Below, one piece after another: positions 22,877 through 29,697 of a stretch of 29,960 bases of DNA. The position numbers were made by a program, and so were the translations under genes. The notes beneath the pieces are model-generated. The model saw only the letters and a list, made by a program, of their open reading frames with translations, made no database searches and was not told the origin of the DNA. The stretch is from JAHECQ01 sp047638695 (GTDB lineage: Bacteria; Actinomycetota; Acidimicrobiia; Acidimicrobiales; SZUA-35), in NCBI GenBank assembly GCA_047638695.1, contig JBLINY010000050.1:1-29960 (forward strand), given 5' to 3'. The first letter of the stretch is position 1, and each line of letters starts with the position of its first letter.

Positions 22877-23077
22877 TTAACGTCCCTTTCCGAGCACGAA
22901 CGGCATCACTGCCAGCACCGAAACACCTCCGAGAATAATGACCGTGAAGACGAACCCGAAGCCCGCCCCCAGAACGATCGACGCACCCATTGCGACGATG
23001 ACACCAAGAACCAGCAGATAGACGATCTTCTCAGCTTTCGTCTGTTTCGCGACCACGAGTCCTCGGTTTGGAACCAC
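22877..23077 (-). CDS. Small two-helix membrane protein
   Basis: A protein of 66 aa or fewer with two hydrophobic helices (IVYLLVLGVIVAMGASIVLG and GFVFTVIILGGVSVLAVMPFVLG) and basic ends (KQTKAEK, GKGR), a normal small membrane protein topology. The family is unknown. The start may be GTG 23077 or GTG 23056. Another small membrane protein is encoded upstream on the same strand. Confidence 0.5.
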   Translation of the reverse strand: MVPNRGLVVAKQTKAEKIVYLLVLGVIVAMGASIVLGAGFGFVFTVIILGGVSVLAVMPFVLGKGR

Positions 23078-23205
23078 CAGATGCTGCTTCGACCGGAGCG
23101 TCGCTCAGACCGCACGCTCAGTCTGAAACACCACTATTGCCGGACTCTCGACGCTGGCCAAGAATGCGTGGTCTCTCCAATGGCGATACGACGGCGTTTT
23201 AGGTT

Positions 23206-23379
23206 TCAGCTAGCCGACAGCAGTTCTCGAAGCAGACCGAGCAACATCGCCACGACGCCGACCCACGCTGTGACCCGGTAACTCCCGACGCCTCCAACGA
23301 AGTCAGTCCGCGAGGTGATGTAGCTATGCCTCAGCGAACACAGGGCGACTCCGACGGCTCCCAGCCACACGTATGTCAA
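23206..23379 (-). CDS. Very small membrane protein
   Basis: A 57-aa frame starting at TTG 23379, immediately after an in-frame TGA. It reads TYVWLGAVGVALCSLRHSYI and ends VTAWVGVVAMLLGLLRELLSAS, two hydrophobic helices joined by a polar loop. A GGGG tract lies about eight bases before the start. A perfect palindrome lies about 30 bp upstream at 23408-23429. There is no recognised family, and the coding call rests on the clean two-helix pattern alone. Confidence 0.4.
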   Translation of the reverse strand: MTYVWLGAVGVALCSLRHSYITSRTDFVGGVGSYRVTAWVGVVAMLLGLLRELLSAS

Positions 23380-23407
23380 TCACAAACCCCAGTCTCATTG
23401 ACCGCGC

Positions 23408-23429
23408 AACGATCTTGGCCAAGATCGTT
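23408..23429. promoter_or_regulatory. Perfect 22-bp palindrome
   Basis: Arms AACGATCTT and AAGATCGTT flank a central GGCC, making the whole 22-bp sequence self-complementary. It lies upstream of the small membrane protein gene and next to a TTGACA (23432). It is either an operator or a hairpin terminator; there is no T run. Confidence 0.5.
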
Positions 23430-23749
23430 CGTTGACAGTATTAGTGCCCTTTTCTGCCGGTGAGTTGGCATTGGCTTGCAACGACCAGTCTGCGGCGACA
23501 CATAATCACCGCCGCCGACCAGTGCCACAAAACCATGCGAAGTGTGCGACCCGGGCCGCGCCCGAAGCCGCCCATAATCTCATCGCTGGCCAGGCAGCCG
23601 AGCCCGAGCAGTACGGCTGATCTGATCGATTCGATCATCTTCTGTCGCAGCCGACCATATTCGCGGCACCTGACACAGATTGTTGCTTGACGCTTGCAGC
23701 CGATTCCGGCTCGGAGGCGCTCGCGATTATTGGGCGCTGCACTTGGGCC
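23430..23749. other. Gene-poor spacer
   Basis: About 320 bp where frames on both strands lack recognisable protein patterns or ribosome sites. It is probably decayed or non-coding DNA before repeat copy 4. Confidence 0.45.
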
Positions 23750-23809
23750 GTGATGCGGCGCTGCCACGCCGCTAGGGGACGTGATTGTGTAGGGGTGTTA
23801 TCGAGCGGC
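23750..23809 (+). repeat. Dispersed intergenic repeat, copy 4
   Basis: GTGATGCGGCGCTGCC at 23750 and GGTGTTATCGAGCGG at 23794 repeat the two boxes of copy 1 at exactly the same 44-base spacing. It lies 80 bp beyond the stop of the enolase-superfamily gene. Confidence 0.65.
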
Positions 23810-23888
23810 CTCAGATCGCACTTCGCACCCACTCTTTCTCCACAGCAGTATTGACCGGGGTGGTCGAGGTGTCGCTGGGGTCTTGTTC

Positions 23889-25010
23889 CTACGCAACGCT
23901 GATGACGTCGACCGTGTTGTTCTCGATGAGGTCGAAGTCGATTTCTGCACCGAGGCCCGGGCCGTCGAACGCGTGCACGAGCCCGTCGGTATCGACGGTG
24001 ATGTCGTTCACCAAGCCGTACTTCTGAGCCTCGTCGGGGAGCAGCACTTCGAACCATGTGGTGTTGGGGATCGCCATGGCCACATGGAGGTTGGCCACGT
24101 TGTTCAGCGAATTGCCGCCGTGGTGGATCTCGAGGTTCATGTGGAAGCCCTCGGCGAGGTGGGCGGTCTTGATCAGCGAGGAGATCCCGCCCTTCACCGC
24201 AACGTCGCCCCGGAGGTAGTCCGTGGCTTCCGCGATCACCCACGGCGCGAACGCGGTGAACCCGCCGGGGGAGTACTCGGTGGCGAGGAGCGGGATGTCG
24301 AGCTGACGACGGAGCTTGGCCGAGTTGTAGAGGTCATCGTCGGCGAGGGGATCCTCGAACCACTTGAAGCCGAGGTCGGCGACCGCCCGCCCGACCTTGA
24401 GCGCGTCCGGGTAGGAATACGCCCAGGTGGAGTCGAGCATGATCGGGTAGCTGTCGCCAACCGCGGCGCGAACTGCCCGGCAGACCTCGATGTCCCAGTC
24501 TGGTTCGGTTGGCGGATGGATCTTGTACGCCTTCCACCCGGTGTCTCGATAGTGGAGAGCCTCGGCGACGTATGCGTTGGTGCTGTCGTGCACTGGAGAG
24601 CTGGCATAGGCGCCGATCGACGATCGGTACGACCCGAGCAGCCGATGGATCGGTAGGCCGGCGATCTGGCCGGCGAGGTCCCACAGTGCAACATCGACCG
24701 CTCCGATCGCGCGCAGCGACGCGGAGCGGCCTTTGCTGACCAGTTCTCTGTAGAGGCGCTCCCGATCGGTCGGGTCAGCGCCGAGCACGACGGGAGCCAG
24801 CACCGCCATAACCGCGTAGGAGTCGAGCTCGGCGCTGCGGATGGCGGAGCCGAGGAACGCATGTCCGGTGAATCCGTCGGCGGTGTGGAGCCGCAGCAAG
24901 CCGATCTTCGAACTGCCCCCAAACTTGCCCGTGTGACGGCCATAGGTGGTGGCGGGTATGTCATCCCAGGAAAAGAGCGTGAGGCTGACGTCATCGATCG
25001 GTGCGACCAT
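23889..25010 (-). CDS. Enolase-superfamily enzyme (mandelate racemase/muconate lactonizing group)
   Basis: A complete 373-aa enzyme with an N-terminal capping domain (about 1-125) and a TIM barrel. Metal ligands are Asp193 (MLDSTW), Glu219 (WFEDPL) and Glu245 (ATEY). The acid/base residues are the K-x-x-K motif (Lys160, Lys163 in WKAYKIHP) on one face, and the Asp269 (RGDVAVKGG) with His296/His297 (LEIHHGG) dyad on the other. This is the mandelate racemase subgroup pattern, which abstracts the alpha proton of a carboxylate and gives racemisation or sugar-acid dehydration. The substrate cannot be read. A CATGAT box ends six bases before the ATG. It stands alone between repeat copies 4 and 5. 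Confidence 0.88.
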   Translation of the reverse strand: MVAPIDDVSLTLFSWDDIPATTYGRHTGKFGGSSKIGLLRLHTADGFTGHAFLGSAIRSAELDSYAVMAVLAPVVLGADPTDRERLYRELVSKGRSASLRAIGAVDVALWDLAGQIAGLPIHRLLGSYRSSIGAYASSPVHDSTNAYVAEALHYRDTGWKAYKIHPPTEPDWDIEVCRAVRAAVGDSYPIMLDSTWAYSYPDALKVGRAVADLGFKWFEDPLADDDLYNSAKLRRQLDIPLLATEYSPGGFTAFAPWVIAEATDYLRGDVAVKGGISSLIKTAHLAEGFHMNLEIHHGGNSLNNVANLHVAMAIPNTTWFEVLLPDEAQKYGLVNDITVDTDGLVHAFDGPGLGAEIDFDLIENNTVDVISVA

Positions 25011-25016
25011 CGCACC

Positions 25017-25022
25017 ATCATG
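25017..25022 (-). promoter_or_regulatory. -10-like box (CATGAT) for enolase-superfamily gene
   Basis: CATGAT on the - strand, then GGTGCG, then ATG 25010. The same hexamer and spacing occur at the MerR-VOC promoter. It does not fit TANNNT strictly. Confidence 0.35.
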
Positions 25023-25259
25023 CCTCTCGCGCGGTCAGGGCGCCGCAGGCATTTCGACGATCGGGTCGTGCTCGACGATGTTGCGCTGCCGGCCTGCGAT
25101 CAGATGTCCCTTTGCCGCGTAGATCATCCGGCCGCTCTGCATCGATGCCGAGTTCGCAGTTGTCGCATATCCCACAATCGGCGCCTGCTCCGTTGAGCTG
25201 AGTTGAGCTGAGCTGAAGCGAGGCTCCAGACCTTTGCGGTTATCGGGTGCCCGACATAA

Positions 25260-25325
25260 GGGCCGATATCGAGTGGTCACCGGAGGGTCGGAGTCGTGTT
25301 TACGTGCGGGTGTTATCGAGTGGTC
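25260..25325 (+). repeat. Dispersed intergenic repeat, copy 5
   Basis: GGGCCGATATCGAGTGGTC at 25260-25278 and GGTGTTATCGAGTGGTC at 25309-25325; the right half thus partly repeats the left half. Just before it, at 25192-25215, is a short degenerate repeat of the decamer GTTGAGCTGA. Confidence 0.7.
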
Positions 25326-25355
25326 GGCTCCACTGCCCGGCGTTCCTCTTCCGTC

Positions 25356-25643
25356 ATGCGATCTACACTCCCTGCCCTGAGGACGCTGCTGGAAACCCCC
25401 GCGCTTGAACTCAGAATGCTCGCTGGAAAGTGCCGTAGCGTGCTGCGCAAAAAGCCGGAGCGCCCAGCGACGCTGAACGAACTAGTCGAAGCGTCTCTTT
25501 GGGCCAGCAAAGGACACGACGACAAGCGAATCCCTTTGGCCGTGACCAAGACCTGGGATCCGGGTTCATACGGCATCAATCTCCAAGACCCGGTCCTGAT
25601 TCGGGATGCCGTCACCAGCCGTCGACCGCTCTCTGGCGCTTGA
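25356..25643 (+). CDS. Hypothetical small protein
   Basis: A 95-aa reading frame with helical N-terminal residues (LPALRTLLETPALELRMLAGKC) and a basic middle. Third positions are only moderately G/C, no ribosome site is clear, and no family is recognised. It fills the interval between repeat copies 5 and 6, which is the main reason to suspect it is a cargo gene. Confidence 0.35.
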   Translation: MRSTLPALRTLLETPALELRMLAGKCRSVLRKKPERPATLNELVEASLWASKGHDDKRIPLAVTKTWDPGSYGINLQDPVLIRDAVTSRRPLSGA

Positions 25644-25662
25644 AACGTGACATTCACGGGAC

Positions 25663-25728
25663 TATGCGGTGCTGCAATAGGGCCGATACCGAGTGGTCGC
25701 TGCCGTTGTTGAGGCGTGAATACGTGCG
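25663..25728 (+). repeat. Dispersed intergenic repeat, copy 6
   Basis: ATGCGGTGCTGC at 25664, GGGCCGATACCGAGTGGTC at 25680-25698 and TACGTGCG at 25721, the last shared with copy 5 (TACGTGCGGG at 25301). It lies 50 bp upstream of the vapBC promoter. Confidence 0.7.
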
Positions 25729-25765
25729 TTGAAGTGTGCGCCCTAGCCACACTCCTAGCCCAAGA

Positions 25766-25779
25766 GTATGCTGGCATAC
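25766..25779 (+). promoter_or_regulatory. vapBC operator overlapping -10 box
   Basis: The inverted repeat GTATGC-TG-GCATAC directly abuts the ATG at 25780. TATGCT (25767-25772) inside it fits the TANNNT -10 consensus and ends seven bases before the ATG. Binding of VapB here would block polymerase, and the transcript would be leaderless. Confidence 0.55.
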
Positions 25780-26013
25780 ATGCAGCGCACGACCGTAAAA
25801 CTCCCTGACGAGCTCGACGCACGTCTTCGACACGAAGCCGAACGCCGAGGAAGCACAGTGTCAGACCTCACCCGCGAAGCAATCGAAACGTTCCTCGGCA
25901 CCCAACCAGGCAGACGGCGACTTTTCGCCGCTGGCGCCGGGGCAAGCGGTCACAACGACATTTCTGAACGCATTGAAGAGATCCTCGCCGCCGAGGTGCA
26001 GCCATCGCTCTGA
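25780..26013 (+). CDS. vapB: VapB-type ribbon-helix-helix antitoxin
   Basis: A 77-aa antitoxin. MQRTTVKLPDELDARLRHEA and GSTVSDLTREAIETFL form the ribbon-helix-helix DNA-binding domain; the tail (HNDISERIEEILAAEV) would occupy the toxin groove. It neutralises VapC and represses the operon. ATG 25780 is preferred over ATG 25768 because it follows the operator and -10 box directly, and because the family begins right before the beta strand. The toxin frame starts inside or at its stop codon. Confidence 0.85.
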   Translation: MQRTTVKLPDELDARLRHEAERRGSTVSDLTREAIETFLGTQPGRRRLFAAGAGASGHNDISERIEEILAAEVQPSL

Positions 26014-26414
26014 TCGTCGACGCCGGCCCGCTCTACGCTTACGTCGACAGCGACGACCGCCACCACACCGCGTGCCTGGATCTACTCGAAACCCACCCAG
26101 GACCCCTCATCGTCCCTGCGCTGGTCATCACCGAAGTGACCTACCTCATCGGGACTCGCCTCGGTGCAGATGTCGAGGTCCGATTCTTGGGCGACCTGGC
26201 AGCAGGCAACCTTCTCTCCGAACACGTCCACGCAGGCGACTGGATGCGGATCGCTGAACTCGTGGCCCAGTACCGAGACCTTCCCCTCGGCACCGCCGAC
26301 GCTTCGGTGATCGCAGCAGCAGAACGACTAGGCATCTCCGAGATAGCCACACTCGACCGACGACACTTCACCGTCGTGCGCTCCAAGCTTGGCGATCTCA
26401 GCCTTCTGCCTTGA
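26004..26414 (+). CDS. vapC: VapC-type PIN-domain ribonuclease toxin (non-AUG start)
   Basis: A toxin of about 136 aa. PIN acidic residues are all present: Asp in LIVDAGPLYAYVD, Glu in VITEVTYL, Asp in LGTADASV and Asp in IATLDRRHF. It would cut tRNA or rRNA using Mg2+ or Mn2+. No ATG, GTG or TTG exists at the expected N terminus. The usual position (MALIVDAG) is occupied by ATC at 26004, and CTG at 26010 overlaps the vapB TGA. Translation therefore probably starts at a rare codon by coupling to vapB. The first standard start, GTG 26136, would delete the first catalytic aspartate. It is closely related to the broken vapC at 15589-15933. Confidence 0.8.
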   Translation: MALIVDAGPLYAYVDSDDRHHTACLDLLETHPGPLIVPALVITEVTYLIGTRLGADVEVRFLGDLAAGNLLSEHVHAGDWMRIAELVAQYRDLPLGTADASVIAAAERLGISEIATLDRRHFTVVRSKLGDLSLLP

Positions 26415-26459
26415 TCCAGCAGCGATCAAACAGGTCTTCGTCTCCGACGAGGCCGTCAA

Positions 26460-26540
26460 TATGCGGCGCCGCACTGGGGCCGATACCGAGTGGTCATCGT
26501 CGGCGATAACCAGCGATTCTGTGCGGTATTACCTAGTGAC
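26460..26540 (+). repeat. Dispersed intergenic repeat, copy 7
   Basis: ATGCGGCGCCGCACTG at 26461, GGGCCGATACCGAGTGGTC at 26477-26495 and CAGCGATTCTGTGCGG at 26511. It is the most complete copy; the right part resembles copy 2. It lies between vapC and the truncated SDR gene. Confidence 0.7.
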
Positions 26541-26587
26541 CGCTGAATAGCTCGAGCGACTTCTCCGGGCTCGCTGATCGCCAGCGC

Positions 26588-26986
26588 TCAGCCGGCGATA
26601 GGTCGTCGCCGTGGAAGCTGGCCGACGTTCACATCGAGAGTGGTCCGCCAGTTGTCCAACTCGATGGCGGTCGTGTCCCCGTCAGCGGTGCCGACGCCAA
26701 CGTTGTTGTGAAGAACATCGACACGACCGTGCTGGTCGACGACCCGGTCGATGAGGGCCTTGCAGTCGGCCTCGACACTGTTGTCGGTCACCACGGTCTC
26801 GGCCTCGAATCCTTCAGCTTGGATCAGCTGCTGGGTTTCCTCGGGGGAAGGCAGGCTCCGGTTCGCCAAAACCACCGTGGCTCCTTCGCGAGCGAAGGCC
26901 AAGGCTGTGGCCCGACCGTTGCCGGTCCCGTCTCCGGCCGCCTGTCCGGCTCCGGTGACTATCGCGACTTTCCCGTTCAGTCTCAT
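26588..26986 (-). pseudogene. Short-chain dehydrogenase/reductase, 3'-truncated
   Basis: The N-terminal half of a Rossmann-fold SDR. KVAIVTGAG opens a glycine-rich cofactor site (GAGQAAGDGTGNGRA, with a longer spacing than the usual TGxxxGxG). The NN-x-G strand (LHNNVGVG) and the start of helix 5 (WRTTLDVNVGQ) are present. The frame then degrades and stops after about 132 of the usual 250 aa, so the Ser-Tyr-x3-Lys catalytic residues are missing. The break lies about 50 bp from repeat copy 7, suggesting that recombination at the edge of the accessory region removed the 3' half. The start has AGGGGGAAA upstream and looks intact. Confidence 0.75.
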
Positions 26987-27136
26987 TCCGTTTCCCCCTG
27001 ATCGCCGAACGCTTGCGGCTCGCCGACCCTACCGCTCGGACAGTCTGAGCGCCGTTGAACCGGAGTGTTGAAGCGCGGTCGTCGTGGGGTTGGTCGGTCT
27101 GTCTTCGACGTCAGGCAGCGCGGCCGCACTGACACG

Positions 27137-27142
27137 TAACAT
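27137..27142 (+). promoter_or_regulatory. -10 box (TAACAT) for crotonase gene
   Basis: TAACAT, then CGGCCC, then ATG 27149: TANNNT-N6-start, again without a ribosome-binding sequence. Confidence 0.5.
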
Positions 27143-27148
27143 CGGCCC

Positions 27149-27997
27149 ATGACCGCATATCAAGACCTCGAACTATTGAGAGTCACGCTCGACCGTGGGG
27201 TGGCCCGGGTCTTGATCGACAACCCGCCGATGAACCTGCTTTCGGTCGATCTGATGCGAGAGCTCAACTTGTTGCATCGTCTGATCGAAGCCGATGACGA
27301 GGTCCGGGTGGTGGTGTTCGATTCCGCCGATCCGGATTTCTTTATCGCCCACGCTGAGGTCGGGGACATCAGCGCCTTGGAGGAGGACCTATCACCACCC
27401 CGCGACGAGATCGTGGGGTTGCATCGGCTGATGGAACGATGGCGAACCTGTTCCAAGCCGACCATCGCCCTGATCCAGGGCCGTACCCGGGGCGGGGGTA
27501 GCGAGTTTGTCATGTCGTTGGATATGCGCTTCGCCGCCATCGGCCAAGCCGTGTTCGGTCAACCAGAAACCGCGATCGGGATCATCGCGGCCGGAAGCGG
27601 CACGCAACGCCTCGCCGAACTCTGTGGCCGCGATCGTGCCCTCGAGATCGCCCTCGGATGCGCAGACTTCGACGCCGAACTAGCTGAGCGTTACGGATGG
27701 ATCACCCGGGCCATGCCCGCCGATGAGATCCACCAGTTCGTCAATGCCCTCGCCACCCGCATCGCCTCGTTCCCACCAGAAGCCGTCGCTGCAACCAAAC
27801 GTGCGGTCCTCGCAGGAACAGTCGACCCGGTCCCGGGCCTGATTACTGAGGAATACGAATACCGCCAGGTCCGCTCCCACCCGTTCGTCGCCGAACGTCT
27901 CGCTCGCGCCGTTGAACTCGGCTTCGGCACCAGAGCCGCAGAACAGGCCGACATGACCGACCTCTATCTCGACCTCGGAACCAACCCCGACCAGTAA
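27149..27997 (+). CDS. Enoyl-CoA hydratase/isomerase family protein (crotonase fold)
   Basis: A 282-aa crotonase-superfamily enzyme. The oxyanion-hole and acidic positions are visible in GGGSEFVMSLDMRF (Glu119) and FGQPETAIGIIAAGSG (Glu140), equivalent to the two catalytic glutamates of enoyl-CoA hydratase. The first oxyanion motif is unusual: IAHAEVGDI replaces the common AGADL, so hydration of a standard enoyl-CoA is not certain. The N-terminal DNPPMNLLS fits the family. It is monocistronic, with a leaderless-type promoter. Confidence 0.85.
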   Translation: MTAYQDLELLRVTLDRGVARVLIDNPPMNLLSVDLMRELNLLHRLIEADDEVRVVVFDSADPDFFIAHAEVGDISALEEDLSPPRDEIVGLHRLMERWRTCSKPTIALIQGRTRGGGSEFVMSLDMRFAAIGQAVFGQPETAIGIIAAGSGTQRLAELCGRDRALEIALGCADFDAELAERYGWITRAMPADEIHQFVNALATRIASFPPEAVAATKRAVLAGTVDPVPGLITEEYEYRQVRSHPFVAERLARAVELGFGTRAAEQADMTDLYLDLGTNPDQ

Positions 27998-28141
27998 CTC
28001 GCCGGACATCACCAGAACGCCGCCCGGCGGAGGTTCGTCCGAGGAGCGCTGGACGCACACGGTCAACCAGACGAAGTGACCACCGATCTCACCCAAGACT
28101 CGAGACCGCCAAGTCTCGGGCACCCACAGGCAACGGTGCCC

Positions 28142-28945
28142 TCAGCGACCGGTGTAGCTCGGGGCCCGTTTCTCCATGAACGCCAGGGGGCCCTCCACTG
28201 CATCCTCGGATCGGAAAACGGGCGCGCTCAACTCGGCCTCCAACGTCATTGCCTCCCGCTTGGGAAGACCCATGCAAGCCTTCGCTGAAGCCTTGATGGC
28301 GCGCACCGCCACCGGTCCGTTGGCCGCGATCCGCTCGGCAATCCGCATCGCCTCGGGAATCAGCTCGTCCGCATCGACTACCCGATTCACAAAGCCAAGC
28401 TCGTAGGCCCGATCGGCATCCACCAGCTCACCCGTCAGGAGCCACTCCATCGCCACCGCATACGGCAGCTGCACGGGTAGGCGGACGGTGGACCCACCGG
28501 CAGGGAACAACGCCCGTTGGACCTCCTGGACCCCGAACCGGGCGGTGCTCACCGCCACCCGGATGTCGGTCCCTTGCACCAATTCGCAACCACCAGCGAC
28601 CGCCGTGCCATTGATCGCCGCAATGACCGGTTTGTCCAGATCGCTCACTCGCAGAAACGCTCGATCGCTCAAGGACTTGTCCCCAAGCACCCGTTCGTCG
28701 TACTCGTCCTCGGCTTCACGGCTCCTGGTCATCAAAGGAACGAGACGACCCAAGTCTGCGCCGGCACAGAACACCGAACCCGCACCGGTGACCACCGCCA
28801 CCCGCAGTTCATCGTCATCCTGGACCTGATCCCATGCATCAGCCAGACGACATATCACCTCAGGGTTGACTGCGTTTCTGGCCTCCGGACGGTTGAGGGT
28901 GATCAGAGCTACGTGACCTTGTTTCTCGAATTCGACGACAGACAT
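28142..28945 (-). CDS. Enoyl-CoA hydratase family protein
   Basis: A 267-aa crotonase-fold enzyme, probably of beta-oxidation or a related acyl-CoA pathway. Motifs are LITLNRPEARNAVNPE, the oxyanion-hole FCAGADLGRL, and GTAVAGGCELVQGTDIRVA (Glu121). ARFGVQEVQRALFPAGGS (Glu141) and the C-terminal EGPLAFMEKRAPSYTGR complete the family pattern. Length and all blocks are normal, and the KASAKACMGLP helix is intact. It is convergent with the other crotonase gene and a distinct subfamily from it. TAAGGT ends six bases before the ATG. Confidence 0.9.
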   Translation of the reverse strand: MSVVEFEKQGHVALITLNRPEARNAVNPEVICRLADAWDQVQDDDELRVAVVTGAGSVFCAGADLGRLVPLMTRSREAEDEYDERVLGDKSLSDRAFLRVSDLDKPVIAAINGTAVAGGCELVQGTDIRVAVSTARFGVQEVQRALFPAGGSTVRLPVQLPYAVAMEWLLTGELVDADRAYELGFVNRVVDADELIPEAMRIAERIAANGPVAVRAIKASAKACMGLPKREAMTLEAELSAPVFRSEDAVEGPLAFMEKRAPSYTGR

Positions 28946-28951
28946 GCCCGA

Positions 28952-28957
28952 ACCTTA
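28952..28957 (-). promoter_or_regulatory. -10 box (TAAGGT) for enoyl-CoA hydratase gene
   Basis: TAAGGT on the - strand, then TCGGGC, then ATG 28945: the TANNNT-N6-start layout. Confidence 0.5.
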
Positions 28958-29175
28958 GAGGGGTGACCATGTTCAGACCTGTGGACTGCCCGACGGCCAT
29001 CACTAACGAAACCATCCACACCGCCCGGTAACGACACTCACCACGTCCGCAAAATCGGCTCTCAACACCATCGGAGAATGCCGGCTACAGAGTGGTCGAG
29101 TGCGAGTTTTGTCGGCCGGTGATCGCGGGTTCGGCCCCGGAACGCCAGCAAGCGCGCCGCCCTCGCGCAAAGCCC

Positions 29176-29544
29176 CTAAGCGATGCCGCGAGCCTCGTTG
29201 ATCCGACCGAAGTACAGCTTTGATACGTAAGCGAACTCGCCATTGGGGAACGTGTATTTGCCGTTGAGGCCCTTGAGTTCGCCAAGATCGGTGTCCAGAG
29301 GAACCGATGCCAGCTCCTCGGAGATGTTCGACTTGACCTTGCCGCTGTCCTTGAGCAGCTTCACCGACTGGTCGGTCACCACCAGCAACCGAGGCTTGCC
29401 CAACAACGCTCCCAGCAGACCGCCGGCCAACAAGGCCGGATGACGGCCGAACACAAGCATCGACACCCGTACTTCCTCGGAGTCACCGAAGAAGTCCTGT
29501 GCCTTCTGTGCCTGTCGCTCGAAGCCTTTGTCCATGATTCCCAT
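29176..29544 (-). CDS. PH-like domain protein, unknown function
   Basis: A protein of about 122 aa. The N-terminal helix (GFERQAQKAQDFF) is followed by VRVSMLVFGRHPALLAGGLLGALLGKP, then a beta pattern LLVVTDQSVKLLKDSG, ASVPLDTDLGELKGL and KYTFPNGEFAYVSKLYFGR. This resembles bacterial PH-like domains (bPH/YokE type), which bind lipids or proteins; the assignment is by pattern only. ATG 29544 or 29535 is the likely start; readings from 29697 add unrelated residues. Confidence 0.6.
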   Translation of the reverse strand: MGIMDKGFERQAQKAQDFFGDSEEVRVSMLVFGRHPALLAGGLLGALLGKPRLLVVTDQSVKLLKDSGKVKSNISEELASVPLDTDLGELKGLNGKYTFPNGEFAYVSKLYFGRINEARGIA

Positions 29545-29697
29545 GATTGCTCGCGTTCGTTTCGTGCCCGCCTGTGCTGGCTGATCGGCCATCAATTCAC
29601 ACATCGGCGGACGATCCATGAACCAACGGGCTAGGTAGTTGGAGTTCCCGGCCTTCCGGGAAATCCATGGCCCAGTCAGCGGCCGCCATCGGAACAT

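Noticed and set aside
23441..23767. A 108-codon - strand frame with hydrophobic middle
   Set aside because: No ribosome site or -10 box at any start and an implausible arginine/cysteine-rich N terminus; left as non-coding.
19502..26540. CRISPR array or integron attC sites as an explanation of the repeats
   Set aside because: Repeats are kilobases apart with genes between them, so not CRISPR. They lack RYYYAAC/GTTRRRY cores and are internally direct rather than inverted, so not classical attC.
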